NCBI RefSeq assembly: GCF_902150045.1
Contig: NZ_CABFVU010000001.1
Span: 2,542,001-2,606,000, forward strand
DNA from: Chitinophaga polysaccharea
GTDB taxonomy: Bacteria; Bacteroidota; Bacteroidia; Chitinophagales; Chitinophagaceae
DNA length: 64,000 nt
Direction: 5' to 3'
Positions 55,114-63,139 of this stretch are shown piece after piece; the first letter of the stretch is position 1, and each line of letters begins with the position of its first letter. The notes beneath the pieces are model-generated. The model did no database searches. It was not told the origin of the DNA and saw only the letters and a list, made by a program, of their open reading frames with translations. Made by a program: the position numbers and the translations under genes.

Positions 55114-55367
55114 TGTGTGTTTAAAGGGGGGAAGTTGTTTGCAGAAAAAGAATCAACAGGAACAAGGATCATCAGACAAAAGAAAGAATCAACGGACAGA
55201 AGAATCATTTAATCGGACTGTATTCGGCAAGGTAAAGAGTGACGGGTAGCAGTTAAAGCAACTTCCCTGATGAATCAAGCATTACAGCGCTTCCGTAAAG
55301 GGGGCGCTGTTGCTTTAAAACACGAAAGAGAATTGTTACACCGCGTAACAGTTGTAGGTTTAGGTAA
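55114..55367 (+). ncRNA. Structured intergenic region (possible small RNA or long 3' UTR)
   Basis: No ORF. TTAAAGCAAC (55253-55262) pairs with GTTGCTTTAA (55309-55318); inside, AGCGC (55286-55290) pairs with GCGCT (55304-55308); then TGTTAC (55334-55339) pairs with GTAACA (55345-55350). Nested stems followed by a terminator at 55368-55399 look like a folded RNA of ~150 nt. It might be a processed 3' end of the efflux mRNA or an independent RNA. No known family is recognised and no promoter is clear. Confidence 0.4.
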
Positions 55368-55399
55368 AACGGCCGGAATATTCCTGTTCCGGTTTTTTT
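55368..55399 (+). terminator. Terminator of the efflux operon / structured RNA
   Basis: CCGGAA and TTCCGG over an 8-nt loop, then T7. A GGAATATTCC palindrome offers an alternative fold. Confidence 0.8.
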
Positions 55400-55450
55400 A
55401 TGCGCGCGAATTTTGTCGTGGTCCGGGATCTGGATGATTGCGTTTGCTTT

Positions 55451-55972
55451 TTATAATGTTCTCATGAGGTAGGCTGCCTTTACTTTGCCTTTTGTGATAG
55501 CCTGCAATTTGTTTTTCAGCAATGATTTTTTTAAGGGAGATAGATAGTCGAGATAGAGCTTCCCGTTGATGTGATCATATTCATGTTGTATGGCTCTTGC
55601 AATATTTCCGCTAAAAGTGGCTGTACGTGTAGTGAAATGTTCATCCTGGTACTGCAGTGTAACAGAGGCTGCCCGCGGTACATCTTCCCATATTCCGGGA
55701 ATGCTGAGGCATCCTTCCGTATCGTGTATTATTTCTTCGCTGTACCAAAGTATTTCAGGGTTAATGAATACATTCTTAGAATCATCGGTCGTTATTATAA
55801 AAAGGCGCAGTGGCCTGTTTACCTGCGGAGCCGCCAAACCGGCTCCGTTGGCATGTTCCAGCGTTGCCCACATATCCCGGATCAGGGTGGTGATCCCGGG
55901 AGTGGCAGGGGTGATTATTTCACATTGTTGTCTTAATATGTTAGCGCCATAGGCAATGATAGGTAAGATCAT
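55451..55972 (-). CDS. def: Peptide deformylase
   Basis: Removes formyl from new proteins; iron or zinc enzyme. From ATG 55972 (173 aa) the three motifs are GAGLAAPQ (43-50), EGCLS (86-90, metal Cys) and HEYDH (130-134, catalytic). The frame stays open upstream to 56032, but the residues before Met55972 show no homology to the family and would be ribosome-unfriendly; an ordinary deformylase begins 'ILPIIAYG'. A second deformylase copy likely exists elsewhere, as is common in Bacteroidota (inference). Confidence 0.95.
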   Translation of the reverse strand: MILPIIAYGANILRQQCEIITPATPGITTLIRDMWATLEHANGAGLAAPQVNRPLRLFIITTDDSKNVFINPEILWYSEEIIHDTEGCLSIPGIWEDVPRAASVTLQYQDEHFTTRTATFSGNIARAIQHEYDHINGKLYLDYLSPLKKSLLKNKLQAITKGKVKAAYLMRTL

Positions 55973-56059
55973 TATTCTTTTTTCTGCAAAGAAACCGGGG
56001 CCATGGAAACTGTAATAGTAAATTTTAGACACTTGTAAAACAGGTAATTTGTTTCTGCG

Positions 56060-56067
56060 TAATTTTG
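56060..56067 (+). promoter_or_regulatory. TAATTTTG -7 element before the second AraC gene
   Basis: TAnnTTTG ending 6 nt before ATG 56074; near-leaderless transcript if used. Confidence 0.5.
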
Positions 56068-56073
56068 GTTGTT

Positions 56074-56865
56074 ATGCCGGTAGATATTCTTACTCATCTT
56101 CTTTGTCATCAGCCGTCACCAGCGGTGAAGGTGCTGCTGCCGTCGCCTATGCTGGAACGGGTGGTAGAGTGTTATTGCTGGTACACACAGCAGCATAGCC
56201 GGAAGGTTTGGGCTGCGCTTGACGGGCAGCCGGCGCTGGTGTTTTTGCTGAACCGCGGTGCCGTTCAGTTTACCGGCACGAATACAATGAACTTCAGCAA
56301 CGGATTCTTTTGCAATGGTATCCTTGAAAATACTTATCTGGAAAAAATTACTGCTGGTGCACAGTTGCTGGTAGTGAAATTTACGGCAGATGGATGGGCA
56401 TGGTTAAGGCCGCTGTTGCCACAAACGGGTGCGCCGTTGGTACCATTGCCTGCAGCGTGGCTGTCATTGCTGGAGAATGTGAGGAAAGTGGGGTCCCGGA
56501 GGCAGCAAAGCCGGTTGCTCAATGAGTTCCTGGAGCAGCAGGTGCCTGGTAATATCATGGGTAACTATCTCCTGCAAGCTGCTGCTATAATGATAAGACA
56601 ATGCAGTGGAAGAACAACGGTTGCGGAGGTCTGTGATGCCCTGCATGTAAATTACAAATGGCTGGAAAGAAATTTTCGTATATCCACTGGTGTTACTCCC
56701 AAGCATTATATCAGCAACATCCGGTTTTTACATGCCTGGACCGATGTTCACAAAGCAAAGCAACCGCTCACAGGTATTGCACTGGACAATGGTTACTATG
56801 ATCAGAATCACTTCATTAAAGCCTATAAGAAATATACCGGCAGCGTGCCTTCAGCTGTTAAATAG
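56074..56865 (+). CDS. AraC-family regulator
   Basis: A 263-residue regulator with N-terminal DUF6597-like sensor domain ('LLPSPMLERVVECYCWYTQQHSRKVWAALDGQPALVFLLN') and C-terminal helix-turn-helix ('TTVAEVCDALHVNYKWLERNFRISTGVTPKHYISNIRFLHAW', 'PLTGIALDNGYYDQNHFIKAYKKYTGSVPSAV'). ATG 56074 preferred to the TTG at 56065 which overlaps the promoter box. Single gene; target unknown; divergent from def. Confidence 0.9.
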   Translation: MPVDILTHLLCHQPSPAVKVLLPSPMLERVVECYCWYTQQHSRKVWAALDGQPALVFLLNRGAVQFTGTNTMNFSNGFFCNGILENTYLEKITAGAQLLVVKFTADGWAWLRPLLPQTGAPLVPLPAAWLSLLENVRKVGSRRQQSRLLNEFLEQQVPGNIMGNYLLQAAAIMIRQCSGRTTVAEVCDALHVNYKWLERNFRISTGVTPKHYISNIRFLHAWTDVHKAKQPLTGIALDNGYYDQNHFIKAYKKYTGSVPSAVK

Positions 56866-56923
56866 AACATCCCAAAGCGGGAATGCCGGCTTTGGGACGC
56901 GTGTTATGGAGAGGATGAAAATG

Positions 56924-57724
56924 TTACCAGTCTTTGTCTTTTGGCACTATCTGACCTTTTACTTTTTTGACTTTATCCTGCAACTTCTTCTCTTCCTGTG
57001 ATAAAGCCTGCAACAGACGCTCTGCTTCCTGTTTGCTCATCTTGCTGGGTTGTGGCTCAGGCTTCTGCTGTTCCTGGTCCTGTTTATCTTTGTCGCCCTT
57101 ATCCTGGTCTTTGTTCTGTTGATCCTTGTTTTGGTCCTTGTTTTGATCTTTGTCTTTATCCTTGTTCTGCTGATCTTTATTCTGGTCTTTATTTTTGTCT
57201 TTGTTCTTATCGTTCTTGTTCTTGTCTTTATTCTTGTCCTTGTTATCTTTATTATCGTTGCCGCCACCGCCTTGCTGTTGTTTTTTCAGCATGGCCTGAG
57301 CATAGGCAAGGTTATAGCGGGCGTCTTCATCGGCAGGGTTGATTTTCAGGGCCTGTTTATAGGACTTGATGCTTTCTTCCCATTTTTTTCCTTCCATGAA
57401 AGTGTTCCCGATATTATAATCGGCGTCCGATTTCATTGCCGGTTTACCGCCCAGCTTCAGGCTGTTGGCGTATTGTGCGCGCGCGTCGTCATAGCGCTTT
57501 TGCTGGTAAAGGGAATTGCCGAGGTTATAGCTGCCTTCGGCCGACTGCGCATTTTTTTCCAGGGCTTTTTTGTAGTTGGCTTCCGCATCGGAGTATTGCT
57601 GCTTTTTGTACAGCTCGTTCCCCTTGCGGATATATTTGTTACTGCCGTCTTGGGCAAAGCCGTTCAGGCCGGCAAGCATTACAGCAGCAATAAGAAAACA
57701 ATATTTTATAAAGATGATTTTCAT
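56924..57724 (-). CDS. Tetratricopeptide protein, BatC-like, with Lys/Asp/Asn/Gln-run
   Basis: Exported TPR protein following a VWA gene, the BatB-BatC order of the Bacteroidota 'aerotolerance' locus. Signal peptide ending 'NGFA-QD'; TPR units ('GNELYKKQQYSDAEANYKKALEKNAQSAEGSYNLGNSLYQQKRYDDARAQYANSLKLGG', 'EESIKSYKQALKINPADEDARYNLAYAQ'); then about 75 residues of Lys-Asp/Asn-Lys/Gln repeats; a C-terminal coiled coil 'SKQEAERLLQALSQEEKKLQDKVKKVKG'. The repetitive segment makes spurious frames on both strands. Function in Bat proteins is not settled. Confidence 0.85.
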   Translation of the reverse strand: MKIIFIKYCFLIAAVMLAGLNGFAQDGSNKYIRKGNELYKKQQYSDAEANYKKALEKNAQSAEGSYNLGNSLYQQKRYDDARAQYANSLKLGGKPAMKSDADYNIGNTFMEGKKWEESIKSYKQALKINPADEDARYNLAYAQAMLKKQQQGGGGNDNKDNKDKNKDKNKNDKNKDKNKDQNKDQQNKDKDKDQNKDQNKDQQNKDQDKGDKDKQDQEQQKPEPQPSKMSKQEAERLLQALSQEEKKLQDKVKKVKGQIVPKDKDW

Positions 57725-57735
57725 GTGTAATAAAA

Positions 57736-58755
57736 TTAAACTGCCGGTGATCCGGGCGTACGTTTGTAACGGACTTCCGGGATAAAGAACTCAATCAGCA
57801 GCAGTGCCAGGCAAATGCCCAGGAAATACTGAAAATAACTGTTGTAATCTGTAAATACATTCTCGCCGAATTCTTTCTGCTCCATCCCATCGATTTTACT
57901 GACAAGGGTATTCACTACATCATCGGTGTTGTTATCAAGATGCTGGTAAATGCCTTTACCGGCAGCAGCAATTCCCCTGAGCTCTGCTTCATTCAGTTTG
58001 GAAATAACGGTATTGCCTTCCCTGTCTTTTTTGTAACCACCGGTTTCAGGGTCTGGCAGTGGGGAACCAGCTGCAGAGCCAATACCAATGGTGTTGGTGA
58101 CAGCACCGTTTTCAAAAGCAGCTTTGGTGCGCTGGAGAGCAGTTTCATCATGATCTTCCCCATCAGAAATAATGATGAGGGCTTTATGTTTACGTTCTTT
58201 TTTATTGAAAGCATCGTCTGATACCTGTATGGCCTGGCCAATAGCGGTTCCCTGTGTAGGAATCATGTCCGGGGATACCGTACTGAGGTACATTTTGGCG
58301 GCAGAATAATCAACCGTGAGAGGCATCTGCAGGTATGCATTACCGGCAAATACCACCAGGCCTACGCGATCGTTATCCAGTTTATCCATCAGCTTACTGA
58401 TCAGCTGGCGGGCACGCGTAAGACGGTCAGGCTGCACATCAGTGGCCAGCATACTTTTACTTACATCCAGCGCTATCATCACATCCACGCCCTTACGGGT
58501 AATCTTTTCCATGCGGCTGCCTTTCTGCAGGTTGGCGAGCCCTATCACTCCAAAAAAGAAGGCGAGGAAAATAAGCAGGAACTTTAACACAAACAGTTTA
58601 CGGGAGTAGCCGGTAAAAAGCTTTTCCACCAGTGCCTGATCCCCGATACGGCGTATGGAACGGCGTTTCCACCACGATACGCCCAGGAAGGCTACCTGCA
58701 AAACCAACAGGAGCACCAATGCCCATAAATATTCACTATGCTGAAATCGTAACAT
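57736..58755 (-). CDS. VWA-domain membrane protein, BatB-like
   Basis: 339 residues: TM helices at ~9-27 and ~54-76, VWA domain with MIDAS 'DVSKSM' (Asp97, Ser99, Ser101), 'DNDRVGLVVFAGNAYLQMPLTVD' and 'TIGIGSAAGSPLPDPETGGYKK', and a C-terminal TM (~310-330). The BatC-like gene follows by 11 bp. Upstream BatA, BatD and MoxR genes of the usual locus are not present on this strand; a beta-lactamase gene lies there instead, so either BatA is elsewhere or this is a reduced locus. Confidence 0.9.
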   Translation of the reverse strand: MLRFQHSEYLWALVLLLVLQVAFLGVSWWKRRSIRRIGDQALVEKLFTGYSRKLFVLKFLLIFLAFFFGVIGLANLQKGSRMEKITRKGVDVMIALDVSKSMLATDVQPDRLTRARQLISKLMDKLDNDRVGLVVFAGNAYLQMPLTVDYSAAKMYLSTVSPDMIPTQGTAIGQAIQVSDDAFNKKERKHKALIIISDGEDHDETALQRTKAAFENGAVTNTIGIGSAAGSPLPDPETGGYKKDREGNTVISKLNEAELRGIAAAGKGIYQHLDNNTDDVVNTLVSKIDGMEQKEFGENVFTDYNSYFQYFLGICLALLLIEFFIPEVRYKRTPGSPAV

Positions 58756-58993
58756 ATTCGATTTTAAGATATCCGTTACCGGTAGTAAACCAGGTAAGAT
58801 ATCAAAAATAATTTTTTTGTCACGTATTGCAAGCCGTCGGGGTGGGGTTTTATCGTTTTTTTAACGATACCTGTGGAGTTGGCGGAAGAGAAGCAGCCGG
58901 AGGCAGGAGATAAGTGCCTGAAAAGCAGCAGGCTGATATTGTAAATATGGAACCAGTCCTTATTTAGAACACCAGCCTGCCGTAAACATAATA
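58756..58993. other. Intergenic stretch between bat and beta-lactamase genes
   Basis: About 240 bp, no gene. Contains ATCGTT/AACGAT symmetry near 58846-58863 and, on the minus strand, AGGCTG...CAGCCT arms ~50 nt apart after the beta-lactamase stop. No good -7 box for the batB gene is found. Confidence 0.35.
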
Positions 58994-59803
58994 TTACATT
59001 TCGCCTTTGAAGTAGCCGGCATCTGTGAGAATACTTCTCAGGATTTCCATGCGTACTTTAGGAATATCTACTTTCGGATCTTCTGTTTCTATATTCAGCA
59101 CAAAAAAAGTAGGGTGGCGGTTTTCTTCAATCCAGCCTACTATCCAGCCTAATTTTTTTACATCGTTATAATCCCAGCCTGTTTTGTAAGACAGTTCATA
59201 TTTCGGTGTTTTTTCCATGAGCATTACATCCCGCACGGTTTTCATCGTTGTTTTCGCAAAAGGCAGCTGATCGAAGTATAGCTTTTTTACAAAGCCCAAT
59301 TCCTCATCGGGAGAAATGAGCAGGGAGTTGTCCAGCCAGAATGTGTCCAGGCGGCTGATCTTCATATTACCGTACTTAATGGAGTCGAGCCAGAGCTGCA
59401 TGGTAGGCTGGCCAATGCGGCGGGCCACTTCCTGGAAGTAGGGAACGGCCGACTGTTTAAAGGCCTGTGCCATGCTCAGGTCCTGGTTCCAGGCCGGGAA
59501 CTGGCGGGTTACGCCGTCCCAGGGAATGATCATGCCGGTATCTTTTATAACGCCGGTGTGCAGGCCCACGAGGGAATTGAATATTTTAAACGTAGATGCA
59601 GGCTGAAAGCGCTTTTTAGCCCTGTCGAGGTTGTAAACTTTAAAAACGCCCTGGCTGTTGTTGAATAACATGAAAGTACCTTCTACTTTGTATTGGGCAA
59701 AATACTTTTCCCAGTCTTTCTCTTCTTTTACATTATTCGGGGCGCAGGCAGCGAAGAACAGGCTCACCGCGAGTAACATCCAGCCAAATCGTTTCATCTG
59801 CAT
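58994..59803 (-). CDS. Class D (OXA-type) beta-lactamase family protein
   Basis: 269-residue lipoprotein (signal ends 'FFAAC') of the serine beta-lactamase class D family. Motif 1 'PASTFK' (Ser70, Lys73), motif 2 'QSAV' (Ser118), 'KYGN' (144-147 region) and 'YKTGW' (Lys-Thr-Gly near 207) are all present, so the active site looks complete. ATG 59803 or 59797. Chromosomal, with ordinary neighbours, so it is probably intrinsic. Some class-D-like proteins instead act on peptidoglycan or as sensors, so resistance is not shown. Confidence 0.9.
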   Translation of the reverse strand: MQMKRFGWMLLAVSLFFAACAPNNVKEEKDWEKYFAQYKVEGTFMLFNNSQGVFKVYNLDRAKKRFQPASTFKIFNSLVGLHTGVIKDTGMIIPWDGVTRQFPAWNQDLSMAQAFKQSAVPYFQEVARRIGQPTMQLWLDSIKYGNMKISRLDTFWLDNSLLISPDEELGFVKKLYFDQLPFAKTTMKTVRDVMLMEKTPKYELSYKTGWDYNDVKKLGWIVGWIEENRHPTFFVLNIETEDPKVDIPKVRMEILRSILTDAGYFKGEM

Positions 59804-59826
59804 AATGATTAAATAGTTATGAGGTG

Positions 59827-59834
59827 CAAAAGTA
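59827..59834 (-). promoter_or_regulatory. TACTTTTG -7 element for the beta-lactamase gene
   Basis: Minus-strand TAnnTTTG, 23 nt from the ATG. Confidence 0.5.
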
Positions 59835-59974
59835 AGGATTACGGCGTAAGAAAAACGAATTACGGGTTAGCAGGGAGATAGTAACCGTGATTATCCCGGC
59901 GGCTATCTCCCCACTAACCCGCAATCTTATTTAATCATACTCAATCTTTATGTACCGGGTTGCGGTAACAAGTC

Positions 59975-61162
59975 TTATTTAATCACTCCCAGTTCCTTAC
60001 CCACTTTGGTAAAGGCGGCAATGGCCCTGTCGAGGTGTTCCTGTTCATGACCGGCGCTCAGTTGTACGCGGATGCGGGCTTGTCCTTTCGGTACTACCGG
60101 GAAGAAGAAGCCGATCACGTAGATGCCTTCCTGGAGCAGTTTATCGGCAAACTGGGCACTCAGTACCGCGTCGTAAAGCATAACCGGAACAATCGGGTGG
60201 TCGCCGGGTTTAATATCAAAGCCGGCTTCCGTCATTTTGCTGCGGAAATATTTGGTATTGTATTCCAGTTTGTCGCGTAATGCGGTGGTTTCGCTCAGCA
60301 TATCCAGTACAGCGATAGAAGCGCCTACAATGCTGGGTGCTACGGAGTTGGAAAAGAGGTAAGGGCGGCTGCGCTGGCGCAGGATATCGATTACTTCTTT
60401 TGGTCCGCTGGTGAATCCGCCGGAGGCGCCGCCCAGGGCTTTACCCAGGGTACCGGTGATGATATCCACCCGGCCCATAACACCACGGTATTCATGTGTA
60501 CCGCGGCCGGTTTTTCCCAGGAACCCGGAAGAATGGCTTTCGTCGGACATCACAATAGCATTGTATTTATCGGCCAGGTCACAGATCTTGTCCAGCTGGG
60601 CTATGGTGCCATCCATGCTGAAAGAACCATCTGTAACAATGATCCGGCTGCGGCAATCTTTGGCTTCCTGAAGTTTTGCTTCCAGGTCGGCCATATTGTT
60701 ATGTTCATAGCGGAAACGTTGTGCCTTGCAGAGGCGAACGCCATCAATAATGGAAGCGTGGTTCAGGGCATCGGAAATAATGGCATCCTGTTCGTTGAAC
60801 AAGGGCTCAAACACACCTCCATTGGCATCAAAAGCCGCTACATACAAGATGGTATCTTCTGTACCGAGGAACTTCGAGATCTTTTCTTCCAGTTCACGGT
60901 GAATATCCTGGGTACCACAGATAAAGCGGACACTGCTCATGCCATAACCGTGGGTATCAATCGCGTCTTTGGCTGCTTTTATCACAGCGGGGTGAGACGA
61001 CAGGCCCAGGTAATTATTCGCACAAAAATTAAGCACGGTTTTGCCACCCACCTGTATTTCAGCTCCCTGCTCAGATGTAATAATGCGCTCTCTCTTGTAC
61101 AGGCCGGCTTTATTGATATCACCGAGTTCCTCCCGTAAACGGGTTATAAACTTCTCATTCAT
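59975..61162 (-). CDS. kbl: Glycine C-acetyltransferase (2-amino-3-ketobutyrate CoA ligase)
   Basis: PLP enzyme of threonine breakdown converting 2-amino-3-oxobutyrate and CoA to glycine and acetyl-CoA. '[48 protein letters not shown]', '[22 protein letters not shown]' and the PLP lysine in '[16 protein letters not shown]' are diagnostic; 395 aa fits. Its usual partner threonine dehydrogenase is not adjacent. -7 box at 61191-61198. Confidence 0.96.
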   Translation of the reverse strand: MNEKFITRLREELGDINKAGLYKRERIITSEQGAEIQVGGKTVLNFCANNYLGLSSHPAVIKAAKDAIDTHGYGMSSVRFICGTQDIHRELEEKISKFLGTEDTILYVAAFDANGGVFEPLFNEQDAIISDALNHASIIDGVRLCKAQRFRYEHNNMADLEAKLQEAKDCRSRIIVTDGSFSMDGTIAQLDKICDLADKYNAIVMSDESHSSGFLGKTGRGTHEYRGVMGRVDIITGTLGKALGGASGGFTSGPKEVIDILRQRSRPYLFSNSVAPSIVGASIAVLDMLSETTALRDKLEYNTKYFRSKMTEAGFDIKPGDHPIVPVMLYDAVLSAQFADKLLQEGIYVIGFFFPVVPKGQARIRVQLSAGHEQEHLDRAIAAFTKVGKELGVIK

Positions 61163-61190
61163 AAAAATTGCAATATTTAAGTGGATCTAC

Positions 61191-61198
61191 CAAAGTTA
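61191..61198 (-). promoter_or_regulatory. TAACTTTG -7 element for kbl
   Basis: Minus-strand TAnnTTTG, 28 nt upstream of the ATG. Confidence 0.55.
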
Positions 61199-61543
61199 TG
61201 GGCAATAAATGTATTACGATTATTTATCGCGTAAATGACTAACGGATGGATATGCAAAAAGTTTGACCCAGGTGTAACATTTGCCCGCCGCCCTCCGTCA
61301 TAGTACTATCATGATTATAAATGCCATGAAGTGGAAAACTGACGATTCGTCCCTTGGCTAAAAGATGCTAAAAGAGCATACTTGATAAGAGGTTGACACT
61401 CAGTTTGAAAGGAGCTGTTACTACAACTGTGAGGGAAGAACGTACTAACTTTAGAGGAGGTGTGGGTAACAAATATGGATTTAGTCAATGATGGGTATTA
61501 AAGTATTTGTCGGAACTTAGCACTAAAATCCCGCACCACCGGA
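61199..61543. other. Gap between kbl and the sigma-factor gene
   Basis: About 345 bp without a gene. Holds a 10-bp palindrome ATAGTACTAT (61300-61309), a GGAACTT at 61512 (ECF-like -35 word, too close to the start to be sure) and a TTGACA at ~61394. No TAnnTTTG promoter for the sigma gene was found. Confidence 0.3.
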
Positions 61544-62029
61544 ATGACGGAAAAGGAGTACAATAAATGCGTGGATCTGTATTCGGACAATTTATTCCGC
61601 TTTATAGTTAAAAATCTGGAGCATGCGGAAGATGCCAGGGACGTAGTACAGAATTCATTCGAAATATTGTGGAAGCACTGCCAGGACGTGCCTTTTGAAA
61701 AGGCTAAGTCATACCTGTTTACAGTCGGCTACCACAATATGATAGATCATGTGCGTAAGGTAAAGCGGATCACACTTGTAGACCAGTTTAAGGATGAGGA
61801 TAAAGTAGCGGATCATAAGATACATAACGCAAAGGAAGTCATAGAAAAGGCATTGTCCAAGCTCAGTGAAGTACAGCGTTCCCTGATTATGCTCAAGGAT
61901 TATGAAGGGTATTCCTATGAGGAAATTGGAGAAATGATGGACCTGAGTCCTTCCCAGGTAAAGGTTTACCTGCACCGGGCGAGGATTCACCTGAAAAATT
62001 ACCTGGTGAAAATGGAAAATGTTATATAA
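61544..62029 (+). CDS. ECF-type RNA polymerase sigma factor
   Basis: 161 residues. Region 2 'DNLFRFIVKNLEHAEDARDVVQNSFEILWKH' retains the 'DARDVVQ' acidic motif; region 4 'LSEVQRSLIMLKDYEGYSYEEIGEMMDLSPSQVKVYLHRARIHLKNYL' is complete. Followed after 23 bp by its anti-sigma-like protein and then an outer-membrane barrel gene. Compare the diverged copy at 38395, where the same motif is lost. Confidence 0.92.
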   Translation: MTEKEYNKCVDLYSDNLFRFIVKNLEHAEDARDVVQNSFEILWKHCQDVPFEKAKSYLFTVGYHNMIDHVRKVKRITLVDQFKDEDKVADHKIHNAKEVIEKALSKLSEVQRSLIMLKDYEGYSYEEIGEMMDLSPSQVKVYLHRARIHLKNYLVKMENVI

Positions 62030-62052
62030 TATTTTTATAATAATTTAGATTT

Positions 62053-63120
62053 TTGTCGATAGAGATTAATATATCAAACTACGAGTCCTATCTTCTCAGC
62101 TACATCGATGGGGAGCTGAATGCGGAAGAACTGGCTGCACTGGAACTTTTCCTGCAAAAACATCCGCAGTTCCGGCAGGAACTGGAATTGCTGGAAGGAA
62201 CCAAACTGGTACCGGACAGGCAATTCGTTTTTGATAACAAAGCTGCCTTGTACAAAACTGCTTCCGTTGATTATGAGACCTTAATGCTGGGTTATATAGA
62301 TGGGGAGCTAACAACTGAAGAAGAGGCTGTTTTACAGGCCCATCTGCAACAGCATCCGGCTGCAAAACAGGAGCTGGCGCTGTTTCAGGCCACCAGGCTT
62401 ACACCCGATACCTCAATTGTATTTAAGGATAAAGCATCTTTATATAGAAGCAGTAAACGCAGGGTGCTGCCAATGTACCGCCGCATGGGATGGGTAGCTG
62501 CCGCCGCCGCAGTAGTGGCAGGGCTGGTTATCTGGTTACTGCCGGCAGGCAATGGGCCGGTACAGCAACCGGCTGTTGCGGTAAATACGCCACCGGCGGT
62601 TACCGCGCCTGTAAATACTCCGGCTGTAGTCCCGGATATTACCCCATCTGCTACGCCTGGTCAGCTTGCTGATGCCGCAACAGCAAAGGGCACTCCTGCC
62701 GTTACTCCGAAAACCAATCAGCCATTGCTGGCAAAACGCAGCAAAACGGTAACATCACCTGTTGCCAAACCGGCTACCAAGGCAAATGAGCCTGTATTGG
62801 CTTCCGCAGATGCTCCTAAAACAGATGTACCGGTTATTTCCCAGCTGGCTCCGCAGCGTAATTCCATGAGTGAAGTAGTGGAAGAACATCTGCAGCAGGC
62901 CGGCAATGCCCATGTTGCTGCCCGCCCCGACACCAAAGAAACAGTACTGGCGGCTAATACAGCCAAAACAGACGATCACTTAAATAATAAAATAGTCCCC
63001 ACGGCCGAACAACCTGGCGCTCCCGGTGAGCTGATCATTTCAGTAAGCGGCAGCGACAGCCGGATCCTGGACAAGGTAACCAATGTTGCAAAGTTTTTTT
63101 CCCGTAAACGGAATAAATAA
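62053..63120 (+). CDS. Anti-sigma-like membrane protein with duplicated N-terminal domain
   Basis: 355 residues, TTG start (supported by 'YESYLLSYIDGELNAEELAALELFLQKHPQFRQELELL' beginning just inside). The sigma-binding-like helix bundle occurs twice in a row: 'SYIDGEL..EELAAL..LQKHPQ' and 'GYIDGEL..EEEAVLQ..LQQHPAAKQELAL', each followed by 'PD..(I/Q).VF.(D/N)KA.LY'. A TM helix is at ~148-170; the exterior is Pro/Ala/Thr-rich and probably spans the periplasm. Partner of the sigma factor upstream; signal unknown. Confidence 0.82.
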   Translation: MSIEINISNYESYLLSYIDGELNAEELAALELFLQKHPQFRQELELLEGTKLVPDRQFVFDNKAALYKTASVDYETLMLGYIDGELTTEEEAVLQAHLQQHPAAKQELALFQATRLTPDTSIVFKDKASLYRSSKRRVLPMYRRMGWVAAAAAVVAGLVIWLLPAGNGPVQQPAVAVNTPPAVTAPVNTPAVVPDITPSATPGQLADAATAKGTPAVTPKTNQPLLAKRSKTVTSPVAKPATKANEPVLASADAPKTDVPVISQLAPQRNSMSEVVEEHLQQAGNAHVAARPDTKETVLAANTAKTDDHLNNKIVPTAEQPGAPGELIISVSGSDSRILDKVTNVAKFFSRKRNK

Positions 63121-63139
63121 TAAATCATGGTCATAGCAT

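Noticed and set aside
57037..57342. Lys/Arg/Thr-run and Cys/Leu-run frames over the BatC-like repeat
   Set aside because: Shadow frames of a Lys-Asp-Asn-Gln repeat; only the TPR frame has a signal peptide and domains.
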